64,000 nucleotides of DNA from Streptomyces sp. AC512_CC834 (GCF_019049325.1 NZ_JAGMUO010000120.1:186218-250217); one strand, 5' to 3'; shown: positions 42,416 to 51,741, numbered from the stretch's first letter. Translations and numbers: made by a program. Notes: generated by a model from the letters alone, not told the origin.

Positions 42416-42467
42416 TGGTCAAGCAGCTTGACCATAAAGCCGACCCTAGATAGTCAAGTAGCTTGAC
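42416..42467. promoter_or_regulatory. MarR operator pair
   Basis: TGGTCAAGCAGCTTGACCA (42416-42434, perfect 8+3+8 palindrome) and GTCAAGTAGCTTGAC (42453-42467, perfect 6+3+6) share the core GTCAAG-N3-CTTGAC. Further half-sites (ACTTGCCC, ACTTGACCA) follow towards the cupin gene. Confidence 0.75.
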
Positions 42468-42521
42468 CAACTTGCCCAACTTGACCATATGGCTTGCGCA
42501 AAGGCGCAGAGGAGATCCCCC

Positions 42522-42896
42522 ATGCCCGTCGTCCGCCCGTCCGAAGGTGTCAGCCACGAGATCCACGGCACCCGCTTCGTCTCGTACGCCAACCCCCGCA
42601 CCGGCAGCAAGGAGCTGTGCGCCTGGCGGGGTGAGATCCCGGCGGGGACGAAGGCGCCCGCGCACACCGTCGACCGGGAGGAGATCTTCCACCTGCTCAC
42701 CGGCGAACTGCTGATCACCCTCGACGGCCACGCCGAGCGCGTCACCGCGGGCGACACCGTGATCATCAACCCGGGGGCGACCCTCGCCGTCGAGAACCCC
42801 ACCGACCGGACCGCGACGTCCTGGGTCACCACCTCGGTCGGTCTGACGGCCGAGCTGGCCGACGGCACCCGGATCACTCCCCCGTGGGCCAACTGA
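42522..42896 (+). CDS. cupin-fold protein
   Basis: A 124-aa single cupin. The metal-site motif 1 runs from APAHTVDREEIFHLLTGEL, and motif 2 is PGATLAVENPTDR, in which the usual His is replaced. ATG 42522 follows AGGAGATC at good spacing; a longer frame from 42489 lacks this site. It is controlled by the divergent MarR protein according to the operator sites. No substrate can be assigned. It ends 12 bp from the convergent ImuB-like gene. Confidence 0.85.
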   Translation: MPVVRPSEGVSHEIHGTRFVSYANPRTGSKELCAWRGEIPAGTKAPAHTVDREEIFHLLTGELLITLDGHAERVTAGDTVIINPGATLAVENPTDRTATSWVTTSVGLTAELADGTRITPPWAN

Positions 42897-42908
42897 CCCG
42901 CGGGGGCC

Positions 42909-43877
42909 TCACGCCGCCAGCGACCCCGGCATCACCGCCCTCGGCCCGAACTTCGCCCGCGCGCGGTCCGCGACCTCCTCGATCCGGCGGACCTTCTCGT
43001 CCACGGGGTCGAAGGTGAGCTGGTGGGAGGCCTGCTCGGCGGGGGCGAGACCCTCGGCGCGCAGGGCGATCGAACGGACCCGGGCGCGCTGGAGGCCGAG
43101 CGCCTCGTACATGTCGTACGCGGTCCGCGTCAGGGCCGCCGAGTGCGCGGTCGGCTCCTTCAGGGTGCGGCTGCGGGTGGTGGCCGACCGGTCGGCGTAG
43201 CGGACGGTGAGGGTGAGGGTGCGGCACACCTTGTCCACGGCGCGCAGCCGGGCACCCATTTCCCCGGCGGCCGAGAGCAGGGCGCGGCGGTGCCGGTCGG
43301 GGTCGAGTTCGTCGCGGTCGAAGGGGCGGTCGGCGGCCAGGGACCGGGAGACGCCGTTGGGGACGACCCGGCCGCGGTCGACGCCGTTCGCCTTCTCGTG
43401 CAGTTCGCGGCCCGTCCTCGCGCCGACCAGTCGCTGGAGCGTGGACAGCGGTGCGTCGGCGACCCGGCCGAGGGTGTCGAGGCCGTACTCGCACAGCGTG
43501 CGGGCGGTCGCGGTGCCGACGCCGGGCAGCGCGGCGACGGGCTTGCCGGCGAGGAACTCGCGCTCCTCGCCCCCGGGCACCGCGCGGGTCAGCCCCGGCC
43601 GGGCGTCGCGCAGGGCCATGCGGGCCAGCATGGGGCCGGGACCGGCGCCGGTCAGGCAGTCGACGCCGTACAGCGCGAGGGCGCGGACGCGGATCACCGA
43701 GGCCAACTCCACGGCGTCGCGTCCGAAGTACCGCTCGGCGCCGCGCAGGTCGGCCAGCGCGCCGTCGGGCGGCAGGGCCTCGACGACCGGCGTGAACTCC
43801 TCAAGCAGCCCGAGCAGTTCGGGCAGGGCCGCCTCGTGCATCGGCGGTAGCTGGAAACGTACGCAGAGGATGGTCAT
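42909..43877 (-). CDS. imuB: ImuB-like Y-family polymerase homologue, catalytically degenerate
   Basis: A 322-aa Y-family protein, shorter than DinB. The N-terminal metal motif of active enzymes (DMDxFFASVE) is replaced by CVRFQLPP. The second catalytic motif (SxDExxLD) reads PPDGALADL, lacking the Glu. The helix-hairpin-helix (AALPGVGTATARTL) and little-finger region remain. QLTFD near residue 285 resembles a beta-clamp-binding peptide. Its start overlaps the dnaE2 stop (ATGA). These traits fit the non-catalytic ImuB partner of DnaE2. It may be annotated as DNA polymerase IV elsewhere. Confidence 0.75.
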   Translation of the reverse strand: MTILCVRFQLPPMHEAALPELLGLLEEFTPVVEALPPDGALADLRGAERYFGRDAVELASVIRVRALALYGVDCLTGAGPGPMLARMALRDARPGLTRAVPGGEEREFLAGKPVAALPGVGTATARTLCEYGLDTLGRVADAPLSTLQRLVGARTGRELHEKANGVDRGRVVPNGVSRSLAADRPFDRDELDPDRHRRALLSAAGEMGARLRAVDKVCRTLTLTVRYADRSATTRSRTLKEPTAHSAALTRTAYDMYEALGLQRARVRSIALRAEGLAPAEQASHQLTFDPVDEKVRRIEEVADRARAKFGPRAVMPGSLAA

Positions 43878-46800
43878 CCCGCACTCCCCGGACTCTGGTG
43901 CCACAACTTCCTTCCCACCGCGGGCCCTTCGCCCGCGGGGCGCAGATCGGCCCAGGGGTGCATCTCGTACCCCGTGGACATGCGGATCCTCCGCTGCCTC
44001 CCGCCGTCGCCGTCGCCGCCATCACCGCCGCCATCACCGCCGTCACCGTCACCGTCGGACGCCTCGGGACCGGCGCCGGGGGCGTCGGCCAGCCGGGCCG
44101 CGACGCCCTCAAGGCCCTCCTCGCCCCGCACCTCCAGCAGGTCGGCGAGGTTCCAGGCGGCGGAGCCGACCACGCTGAGGCTGCGCGGGCCGCGCCGCTG
44201 CACCACCCCGCGCACCAGCAGCAGCCAGGAGTGGAAGACGGTGTGCGCGCAGGCGTCGTGGGAGTCGTCGAAGAAGGCGAGGTCGACCAGGCCCGATCCG
44301 TCGTCGAGGGTGGAGAAGATGACCCGGCGGCCGGAGCGGATCGGCGGTGTCTGGGTGGCCGCCTTGGCGCCCGCGACCAGCACCGTCTCCCCGTGCCGTG
44401 CCTCGCGCAGCCGCTTGGCCGACATCACGCCGAGTTCGCGCAGGAAGGTGCGGTGGTCGTCCATCAGGTTGCGTGAGGCGTCCATGGAGAGCACGCCCAG
44501 TTCGGCGCTGAGTTTCTCCGCCGAGGTGAGGTCGGGCAGTCCGGCGGGGGCCGTCTTGCGTCCGCCGGACAGCGGGAGCTGGTCGCCGCGTCCGGCCCGG
44601 GCGCCGCGGTGCAGCTCGGTCAGGTGCAGTTGCAGGTCGCGGCGGTTGGCGCCGAACGCGTCCAGCGCGCCGACCTGGGCGAGCCGTCCGGCCAACGGCC
44701 TGCTGGGGCGGGCCCGTTCCCAGAAGTCGAGCAGGGAGGCGTAGGGCTGCCCCTCGGCGGTCCGCTCCGCCTCGGCCTCGCTGATGCCGTGCACGTCCAA
44801 GAGTGCGAGGCGCAGTCCCCAGGCGTTCACCCTGCGCGCCTCACTCGCCTTACGTGCCTTACCCGCCTTACTCGATTCAGACACCAGTTCGATCCTGTGT
44901 GCGACCCCCGACTTGTTCACGTCCAACGGCAGGATCGGCACCCCGCGCCGACGCGCGTCCGCCAGCAGCAGCCGCTTGGGATACATGCCGGGGTCGTGGG
45001 TGAGCAGGCCCGCATAGAAGGCGGCCGGGTGGTGAGCCTTCAGCCACGCCGACTGGTACGTCGGCACCGCGAAGGCCACGGCGTGCGCCTTGCAGAAGCC
45101 GTACGAACCGAAGGCCTCGACGATCCCCCAGGTGCGCTGAATCGTTTCTGCGTCATAGCCGTGCCCCGCCGCGTGCTGCGCGAACCACACCTTGATCCGC
45201 CCCTGCGACTCCGGGTCGGAAAGACCGCGCCGCACCCGGTCCGCCTCGCCGCGCCCGCAGCCGGTCATGATGTCGACGATGTCGATGATCTGCTCGTGGA
45301 AGACGACGACCCCGTACGTCCCCTCCAGCGGCTCCGCCAGGTCCTCGTGCGGGTAGCGCACCGGCGCCCGCCCGTGCCGGGCCTCGATGAACGGCCGCAC
45401 CATGTCGGCGGCGACCGGACCCGGCCGGAAGAGCGAGATGTCGACCACGAGGTCGTGGAAGGTGGCCGGCTGGAGCCGCCCCACCAGGTCCCGCTGGCCC
45501 GGCGACTCGATCTGGAAGCAGCCCAGCGTCTCGGCGGAGCGGATCATCCGGTACGTCGCCGGGTCGCCCTCCGGTACGGCGTCCAGGTCGACCCGCTCCC
45601 CCGTGGCCCGCTTCACCTCGGCGACCGCGTGTGCCATCGCCGACTGCATCCGCACGCCGAGCACGTCCAGCTTGAGCAGCCCGAGGTCCTCGACGTCGTC
45701 CTTGTCGAACTGCGCCATGGGGAAGCCCTCGCCGCTGGTCGGCATGACCGGCGTACGGGAGAGCAGGGAGGCGTCGGAGAGGAGCACGCCGCAGGGGTGC
45801 ATGGCGACGCCGCGCGGGAGGGCGTCCAGGCCCTCGACCAGGTCCCAGAGCTTGCCGTACCTCCCGCCTCCGTCCCGCCGGGACTCCCCCGCCAGCTCCC
45901 GCAGTTCGGGCAGTTCCGCCAGGGCCGCGCGGGCGTCGCGGGCGCGGATGTGCGGGAAGGACTTGGCGACGCGGTCGATCTCGGCCGGGTCCATGGACAG
46001 GGCGGCGCCGACGTCGCGGATGGCGTGGCGCACCCGGTACGTCTCCGGCATGGCGACCGTGGCGACCCGCTCGGTGCCGAAGCGGCCGATGATCGCGCGG
46101 TAGACCTCCAGGCGCCGCGCGGACTCCACGTCGATGTCGATGTCGGGCAGCACCACCCGCTCCCTGGACAGGAAGCGCTCCATCAGCAGCCCGTGCTCGA
46201 CGGGGTCGGCGTGCGCGATGCCGAGGAGGTGGTTGACGAGCGAGCCCGCGCCGGAGCCGCGCGCGGCGACCCGGATGCCCATGTGCCGTACGTCGTCCAC
46301 GACCTGGGCGACGGTGAGGAAGTACGAGGCGAAGCCGTGGTGGGCGATGATGTCCAGCTCGTGGTGCATCCGCTCCCAGTACTCCCGGCGGTCGCGGCGC
46401 CGGTCGTAGCCGCGCAGCACCATGCCCGCCGCCGCCCGGGAGGCGAGCGCCCGCTGGGCGGTGCGGTGCCCGGCACCCACGAGGTGCGGTTCGGGGAAGT
46501 GGACGGCGCCCATGCCGAGGTCGTCCTCGGGGTCGACCAGGCACTCGGCGGCCGTGGCCCGGGTCTGCTCCAGCAGGCGGTGGGCGGTGTCGCGGCGGAA
46601 GCCCGCGGACTCGACGATCCGCTCGGCGGCGTGCCGCATGGCGCCGGCGTCCTTGAGCCAGGCCTCGCCGGAGTCCAGTTCCTTGGTGGCGTCGATCGGG
46701 ACGAGCCGGCGGGCGGCGTCCAGGACGTCGGCGACCTCGCCCTGGCCGGGGTCGGCGTAGCGGACGGCGTTGCTGAGCACCGGCCGGACGCCCTGCTCGG

Positions 46801-47458
46801 CGGCGAAGCCGACGGTGCGGGCGGCCAGCCGCAGGGAGCCGGGTCCGGTGCCTTCGCGGCCGTGCCAGACGGCCTCCAGGCGCAGGGCGTCGCCGTAGAC
46901 CTCCCGCCAGGGGGCGAGGAGCCGCGCCGCGCGGTCGGGGCGGCCCGCGGCGAGGGCGCGGCCGACGTCGGAGCCGGGGCCGAGCAGGACGGTCAGGCCG
47001 TCGGCGTGGTTGTCGGACCAGGACAGCAGCGGGGTGCCCTCGGCCGTGTGGGCGGCGGAGACGAGGCGGCACAGGTCGGCCCAGCCGCGGGCGCCGTCGC
47101 GGGCGAGGAAGGTCACCCGCGGGGCCGACTCGTCGACAAAGGCACCTCCGCGCACGGGGGCGCGGCGCCGGTCCCGGCGTACGGAGGTGGCCGTGCGGTC
47201 GGCGGGCCCGGGCTCGGGGGCGGGGGCGGCCACCGCCAGCTCCGCGCCGAACAGTGGACGGACGCCGGCCTTCGCGCAGGCCTTGGCGAAGCGGACCGTG
47301 CCCGCGAGGGTGTCGCGGTCGGTGAGGGCGAGGGCGTCCATGTCCCGCTCCGCGGCGCGCTCGGCCAGCCGCTCCGGGTGGGAGGCGCCGTAGCGGGCGG
47401 AGAACCCGGAGACGGTGTGCAGATGCGTGAAACCTGGCACACGCACCTCCCGACTCAT
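43874..47458 (-). CDS. dnaE2: error-prone DNA polymerase III alpha subunit DnaE2
   Basis: A 1194-aa C-family polymerase. The N-terminal PHP domain starts FTHLHTVSGFSARYG. The palm carries the metal-binding motif LPDIDIDVES and, further on, GSGAGSLVNHLLGI. The C-terminal OB domain contains RRVIFSTLDDGSGLVDLAFF. The end has a Gly/Asp-rich linker (DGDGDGGDGGGDGGDGDGG) before the last 45 residues. The family performs damage-induced mutagenic synthesis. A LexA-like box lies 29 bp upstream of the ATG, and the ImuB-like gene follows with overlap. No imuA' is present here. Confidence 0.93.
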   Translation of the reverse strand: MSREVRVPGFTHLHTVSGFSARYGASHPERLAERAAERDMDALALTDRDTLAGTVRFAKACAKAGVRPLFGAELAVAAPAPEPGPADRTATSVRRDRRRAPVRGGAFVDESAPRVTFLARDGARGWADLCRLVSAAHTAEGTPLLSWSDNHADGLTVLLGPGSDVGRALAAGRPDRAARLLAPWREVYGDALRLEAVWHGREGTGPGSLRLAARTVGFAAEQGVRPVLSNAVRYADPGQGEVADVLDAARRLVPIDATKELDSGEAWLKDAGAMRHAAERIVESAGFRRDTAHRLLEQTRATAAECLVDPEDDLGMGAVHFPEPHLVGAGHRTAQRALASRAAAGMVLRGYDRRRDRREYWERMHHELDIIAHHGFASYFLTVAQVVDDVRHMGIRVAARGSGAGSLVNHLLGIAHADPVEHGLLMERFLSRERVVLPDIDIDVESARRLEVYRAIIGRFGTERVATVAMPETYRVRHAIRDVGAALSMDPAEIDRVAKSFPHIRARDARAALAELPELRELAGESRRDGGGRYGKLWDLVEGLDALPRGVAMHPCGVLLSDASLLSRTPVMPTSGEGFPMAQFDKDDVEDLGLLKLDVLGVRMQSAMAHAVAEVKRATGERVDLDAVPEGDPATYRMIRSAETLGCFQIESPGQRDLVGRLQPATFHDLVVDISLFRPGPVAADMVRPFIEARHGRAPVRYPHEDLAEPLEGTYGVVVFHEQIIDIVDIMTGCGRGEADRVRRGLSDPESQGRIKVWFAQHAAGHGYDAETIQRTWGIVEAFGSYGFCKAHAVAFAVPTYQSAWLKAHHPAAFYAGLLTHDPGMYPKRLLLADARRRGVPILPLDVNKSGVAHRIELVSESSKAGKARKASEARRVNAWGLRLALLDVHGISEAEAERTAEGQPYASLLDFWERARPSRPLAGRLAQVGALDAFGANRRDLQLHLTELHRGARAGRGDQLPLSGGRKTAPAGLPDLTSAEKLSAELGVLSMDASRNLMDDHRTFLRELGVMSAKRLREARHGETVLVAGAKAATQTPPIRSGRRVIFSTLDDGSGLVDLAFFDDSHDACAHTVFHSWLLLVRGVVQRRGPRSLSVVGSAAWNLADLLEVRGEEGLEGVAARLADAPGAGPEASDGDGDGGDGGGDGGDGDGGRQRRIRMSTGYEMHPWADLRPAGEGPAVGRKLWHQSPGSAG

Positions 47459-47486
47459 GAACCCGACGCATGACCGAACGCCATTA

Positions 47487-47502
47487 TCGAACGTCTGTTC
47501 CC
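47487..47502. promoter_or_regulatory. LexA (SOS) box upstream of dnaE2
   Basis: TCGAACGTCTGTTCCC matches the actinobacterial SOS box TCGAAC-N4-GTTCGA at all but the last two positions. It is 29 bp from the dnaE2 ATG, a promoter position. DnaE2 is a known LexA target in actinobacteria. Confidence 0.8.
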
Positions 47503-47603
47503 AGCTACTCCACCCACCATACCCCCATCCTCGAATATGTGTGCGACATCCGTTCGGACCCGCCCCACCTGCGCAAACGCCCTCCGACACGGACGGTGAG
47601 GAC

Positions 47604-48662
47604 ATGTCGCACACCCCGGTCGCCGACCGTCGCAGCGGCTCCTTCCTCGGCGAGGTGAAGGACGCCGTCACCCCGCGGGCCACCCTGCTCGTGCTCGGCG
47701 TGATCGCGCTCCAGTTGCTGTTCATCGCCTCCTACGTGGGGGCGCTGCACGACCCGAGGCCGAAGGACGTGCCCTTCGGGGTGGTCGCGCCCGGGGCCGC
47801 CGCCGAGCAGACGGTGGACCGGCTGGAGCAACTGTCCGGCTCGCCGCTGGATCCGCGCACGGTGGCCGACGAGGAGAGCGCCCGGAAGCAGATCGTGAAC
47901 AGGGAGATCGACGGCGCCCTGATCGTGAACCCCGACGGCGGGCAGGACACCCTGCTGGTCGCCTCCGGCGGCGGCACCGTCCTCGCCACCACCCTGGAGG
48001 GCATCGTCGGCAAGGTGGAGCAGGCAGAGGGGCGCGCGGTGCGGGTGGTCGACGTGGCCCCGGCCTCCCCCCACGACTTCGACGGGCTGTCGTCCTTCTA
48101 CCTGGTCGTGGGCTGGTGCGTCGGCGGCTATCTGTGCGCCTCGATCCTGGCGATCAGCACCGGCGCCCGGCCGGCCAACCCGCGCCGGGCGGCGATCCGG
48201 CTCATCGTGATGGCGCTGGTCGCGATCGTCGGCGGGCTCGGCGGCGCGGTGATCGTCGGGCCGATCCTGGACGCGCTGCCCGGCAGCGTGGTGGACCTGT
48301 GGGGACTCGGCGCACTGATCACCTTCGCGGTGGGCGCCGCCACGCTCGCCCTCCAGGGCGTCTTCGGGATCGTCGGCATCGGTCTTGCGATCCTGCTGGT
48401 GGTGGTCGCGGGCAACCCGAGCGCGGGCGGCGCCTTCCCGCTGCCGCTGCTGCCGCCGTTCTGGAGGGCGATCGGCCCGGCGCTGCCCCCGGGCGCGGGC
48501 ACCTGGGCGGCCCGCTCGATCGCCTACTTCAAGGGGAACGACGTGACCTTCTCCCTGCTGGTGCTGTGGGCATGGGCGGTCGCGGGGACGGTGATCACGA
48601 TGCTGGCGGCCATGCTGCCGATCGGGCCGCGGGAGAAGGAGCTGCCCACCCGGGCCGGCTGA
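47604..48662 (+). CDS. DUF3533/YhgE-like membrane protein
   Basis: A 352-aa protein. One N-terminal helix (about 27-47) is followed by an external domain (about 50-175) and then five C-terminal helices (from about 175). The arrangement and sequence (VPFGVVAPGAAAEQTVDRLEQ, LVVGWCVGGYLCASI) match the ABC-2-related YhgE/Pip or DUF3533 group of unknown transport function. ATG 47604 follows GTGAGGAC. It is divergent from dnaE2 and is followed by a strong hairpin. Confidence 0.8.
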   Translation: MSHTPVADRRSGSFLGEVKDAVTPRATLLVLGVIALQLLFIASYVGALHDPRPKDVPFGVVAPGAAAEQTVDRLEQLSGSPLDPRTVADEESARKQIVNREIDGALIVNPDGGQDTLLVASGGGTVLATTLEGIVGKVEQAEGRAVRVVDVAPASPHDFDGLSSFYLVVGWCVGGYLCASILAISTGARPANPRRAAIRLIVMALVAIVGGLGGAVIVGPILDALPGSVVDLWGLGALITFAVGAATLALQGVFGIVGIGLAILLVVVAGNPSAGGAFPLPLLPPFWRAIGPALPPGAGTWAARSIAYFKGNDVTFSLLVLWAWAVAGTVITMLAAMLPIGPREKELPTRAG

Positions 48663-48679
48663 TCCGCCGCGGGCACGCG

Positions 48680-48714
48680 GAAGTCCCGCCCCTCGCGCGC
48701 GGGACGGGACTTCA
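48680..48714. terminator. terminator between convergent genes
   Basis: GAAGTCCCG with flanking Cs pairs with CGGGACTTC through a stem of about 13 bp (one bulge/mismatch) and a GCGCGC loop. It ends 16 bp before the protease stop codon. Confidence 0.7.
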
Positions 48715-48730
48715 CAGGTGCGGGTGGTGC

Positions 48731-49813
48731 TCAGCCGATCTGCGTACCGGTGGCCGACAGGGCCTCCGTCACCGGCTGGAAGAAGGTCTCGCCGCCCGAG
48801 GTGCAGTCGCCGCTGCCGCCGGAGGTGAGGCCGATGGCCTGGTCGCCCGAGAAGAGCGAGCCGCCGCTGTCGCCGGGTTCGGCGCAGACGTCGGTCTGGA
48901 TCAGGCCGTTGACGATGTCGCCGTTGCCGTAGTTCACGGTGGCGTCCAGGCCGGTCACCGTGCCGTCGTGCACCTGGGTGGTGGAACCGCTGCGGGTCAC
49001 CTCCATGCCGACGGTGGCGTCGGAAGCGCCCGAGATGGCCTGCGAGGAGCCGTTGTAGAGGTTCACCTCGCTCGGGTGGTCCACGTCGGCGGTGTACTTG
49101 ACCAGGCCGTAGTCGTTGTCCGGGAAGCTGGACGCCGCGTTCTCGCCGATGACGTTCCCGGAGGAGTCCGACCAGCTCGAGATGGACTCGGTGCAGTGAC
49201 CGGCGGTGATGAAGTACGGCTCGCCGCCCTTGGTCACGTTGAAGCCGAGCGAGCAGCGCCCGCCGCCTCCGGTGATGGCGTCGCCGCCCGAGACGAAGGG
49301 CTTGTACTCGCCCTTGGTCCGCTGGAGTTCGGCCTTGGCGCCCAGTCCGTCGACCACCTTGGTCAGCTTGGCCAGCTCGGCCTTGGAGACCGTGCGGTCG
49401 GCGGTGACGACGACCTTGTTGGTGGTCGGGTCGGTCGCCCAGGAGGTGCCCGGGATGGTCGCGTCCTCGGTGAGGGCGGTGCGCGCGCTCTTCAGGTCGG
49501 CGAGCGAGTTCTCGACGACTCTCGCCTTGGCGCCGGCCTCCTCGACGGCCTGCGCGGCGCTCTCGTCGAGCACGTTGACCACGAGGCTCTTGGCCTGCGC
49601 GTCGTAGTACGTGCCCGCCGCGTCGGTGCCGAGGTCGCCGATCAGCGTGGAGGCGAGCTTTCCGGCCGCCGTGACCGACAGGGTCTCGGGCGCGGCGGTC
49701 TTCGGGGCCTCGCTGGCGTTCGCACTCTGGAAGGTGACTCCCGCGGCGACCAGTGCGGTGATTCCCGCACCTACCACGGCGGCCCGCCGCCTGGGTATGC
49801 GTCGGTGCTTCAA
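48731..49813 (-). CDS. streptogrisin-type secreted serine protease (S1, alpha-lytic family)
   Basis: A 360-aa preproprotease. The start is taken as TTG 49813 (MKHRRIPRRR), since AGGAGG lies seven bases before it; the nearby ATG is out of frame. A signal peptide (cleavage near ANA, 33) and a pro-domain of about 150 residues precede the mature S1 fold, which starts about residue 180. The triad is His206 (TAGHC), Asp234 (DYGLVKY), and Ser316 (GDSGGS). Two disulphides are possible. No chitin-binding domain is present. It acts outside the cell after self-cleavage. A second streptogrisin lies at 53.7 kb. Confidence 0.93.
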   Translation of the reverse strand: MKHRRIPRRRAAVVGAGITALVAAGVTFQSANASEAPKTAAPETLSVTAAGKLASTLIGDLGTDAAGTYYDAQAKSLVVNVLDESAAQAVEEAGAKARVVENSLADLKSARTALTEDATIPGTSWATDPTTNKVVVTADRTVSKAELAKLTKVVDGLGAKAELQRTKGEYKPFVSGGDAITGGGGRCSLGFNVTKGGEPYFITAGHCTESISSWSDSSGNVIGENAASSFPDNDYGLVKYTADVDHPSEVNLYNGSSQAISGASDATVGMEVTRSGSTTQVHDGTVTGLDATVNYGNGDIVNGLIQTDVCAEPGDSGGSLFSGDQAIGLTSGGSGDCTSGGETFFQPVTEALSATGTQIG

Positions 49814-49989
49814 CTCATGTCCTCCTGTGGGGGGTCGGCCCGGGAGGTTGTGGGGACCTCGCGAACCGGAAGGCTGGTTGACGAGCGTTAACTCTCCCGA
49901 TTCCACCGGCCGCACACAAGGTCGACTCCAGGACGTGCGCACGACAACTCCAGCGTGGTCACACGGCCTTCACCGCTTTCTCGCGAGGA

Positions 49990-50025
49990 GACGAGGCGAG
50001 GGGACGAGGCGACGAGGAGACGAGG
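49990..50025 (+). repeat. four GACGAGG repeats upstream of the ABC operon
   Basis: GACGAGG occurs four times in 36 bp, in a purine-rich strand ending about 80 bp before the ABC ATPase start. It may affect promoter or leader structure. Confidence 0.75.
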
Positions 50026-50104
50026 TGATCTCCGACTCTGGTGGGAATCCGGGTTTCGACCGTGGGTGGATGACGGGGAGACCACCACGCCGGAGGCTTC
50101 GGGC

Positions 50105-51025
50105 ATGACTTCTTCACGAGGTGCCGGGGACCCGCCGGCCATCAGGGTCGAAGGGCTGACCAAGCGTTACGGCCGCAGAACGGCGGTCGACGACCTGTCG
50201 TTCACGGTCGGGCACGGGAGGGTGACGGGGTTCTTCGGCCCGAACGGGGCAGGGAAGACCACTGCGCTCAAAGCGGTCGTCGGACTGGCGCGGCCGACAG
50301 CGGGCCGGGCGTTCGTACGGGGCACGACGGTCACGGCCGTCAGGCCAGACGCCCGCCTGCTCGGCGTCCACATCGAGCCCTGCGGGGCCCATCCCGGCCG
50401 CACCGGCAGGGCGCACCTGCGCTCGCTGGCCGCACTGGCCGGACTCCCCCGCCGCCGGGTCGGTGAGGTCCTGGAACTCGTCGGCCTGGCGGAGGCGGCC
50501 AGGGGCAGGGTCGGAAAGTATTCGATGGGCATGCGGCAACGGCTGGGGCTCGCCGCGGCGCTCCTGGGCGATCCGGAGATCCTGGTCCTTGACGAGCCGG
50601 TGAACGGCCTGGACCCGCAGGGCATCCGCTGGTTGCGCACGCTGCTGCGGGAGCGGGCCGCGAACGGTGGCACGGTCCTGCTGTCCAGCCACATGCTGGG
50701 CGAGGCGGCCCAGACCGTCGACGACGTGGTCATGATCGACCGGGGCCGGCTGGTCCACGAAGGCGCGATCCGGGACCTCGAACGGTCCGGGGAGAGCGTG
50801 GTCGCGGTGCGCACCGCCGAGGCCGCGCGCCTGTCGGGGCTGGTGGCCGCGGCCGGTGGCCGTACAAGGGCCGACGACGGAGGCGGGCTGCTGGTCGAAG
50901 GGCTCGATGTCACGGAGGTGGCGCGGCTGGCCCACCGCGACGGCGTCCTGCTGGAGGAGATCGTCGAGCGGACCGCGTCGCTGGAGGACGCGTTCTTCGG
51001 TCTCACGGGAGGTGCGGACCGGTGA
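50105..51025 (+). CDS. ABC transporter ATP-binding protein
   Basis: A 306-aa ATPase of the ABC-2 exporter class. Walker A is GPNGAGKTT, the signature YSMGMRQRLGLAAAL, Walker B ILVLDEPVNGLDP, the switch SSHML, and the C-terminus has the SLEDAFFGLTGG motif common in antibiotic/lantibiotic-resistance type pumps. It is the first gene of a four-gene unit (ATPase, permease, kinase, response regulator) with every junction overlapping by 4 nt. ATG 50105 gives the usual N-terminus. Confidence 0.92.
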   Translation: MTSSRGAGDPPAIRVEGLTKRYGRRTAVDDLSFTVGHGRVTGFFGPNGAGKTTALKAVVGLARPTAGRAFVRGTTVTAVRPDARLLGVHIEPCGAHPGRTGRAHLRSLAALAGLPRRRVGEVLELVGLAEAARGRVGKYSMGMRQRLGLAAALLGDPEILVLDEPVNGLDPQGIRWLRTLLRERAANGGTVLLSSHMLGEAAQTVDDVVMIDRGRLVHEGAIRDLERSGESVVAVRTAEAARLSGLVAAAGGRTRADDGGGLLVEGLDVTEVARLAHRDGVLLEEIVERTASLEDAFFGLTGGADR

Positions 51026-51741
51026 GCCATCTGCTGCGCGGCGAACTGATCAAGACCGTGACCACCCGGACCGTCCTGGGCTTCGCGGTGGGCGCGGCCG
51101 CGTTCGCCGCTCTCAACGCCCTTGTGGTCGCGGCGTGGTCGGGCACGCTGGACGAGGTGCCCGAGAAGGAGGAGGCCCTGTCGGCGATGCCGATCCTGCT
51201 CCTGCTCTGGGGGCTGGTCGGCGCGGCCGGTGAGTACCGGCACCGGACGGCCGCGCCGGCGGCACTGGTGGGCCGCCGTGGCCGCGGGGTCGTACTGTCG
51301 GCGAGAATTGCCGCTTACGCGCTGACCGGGCTCCTGCTCGGCGCGCTGACGACCACGGTGTCGGTCGGGCTCGCGCTGCCGCTGCTGAGTGACCAGCCGG
51401 GACCCGATCTCACCTCGGGAGACGTCGGTGCCGTCGTGGCGGGCAACCTCGTGGCGTTCGTCCTGTCCGCGATCCTGGGTGCCGCCCTCGGCGCCCTGAT
51501 CCGTAGCCCGGTCCTGGGAGTGGTCGTCCTGCTGATCGTGAACTTCGCCGTGATCCCGCTGCTGTCCGGCGTCTGGGAATCGGGCGTCAACCTCACGCCG
51601 TTCGGCGCGGCCGGGATTCTGAGCCGGATGACGCACCACACGACGCTGTCGGTGGTCTCGGCCGGATGGGTACTGGCCGCCTGGACGGCCGCGGTCACGC
51701 TGGTCGCGGTCCTCGTCGAGCGACGGCGCGATCTGGCGTGA
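51022..51741 (+). CDS. ABC-2 type permease
   Basis: A 239-aa membrane protein with six hydrophobic helices. The N-terminal LLRGELIKTVTTRTVLGF and the loop PEKEEALSAMP before helix 2 resemble the permeases of bacitracin/lantibiotic-type exporters. The GTG start overlaps the ATPase stop (GTGA). It forms the exporter with the preceding ATPase. Confidence 0.88.
   Translation: MSHLLRGELIKTVTTRTVLGFAVGAAAFAALNALVVAAWSGTLDEVPEKEEALSAMPILLLLWGLVGAAGEYRHRTAAPAALVGRRGRGVVLSARIAAYALTGLLLGALTTTVSVGLALPLLSDQPGPDLTSGDVGAVVAGNLVAFVLSAILGAALGALIRSPVLGVVVLLIVNFAVIPLLSGVWESGVNLTPFGAAGILSRMTHHTTLSVVSAGWVLAAWTAAVTLVAVLVERRRDLA

Noticed and set aside
42909..43877. Active DNA polymerase IV (DinB)
   Set aside because: The catalytic carboxylate motifs at the N-terminus and in the SxDE region are missing, so an ImuB-like role fits better.
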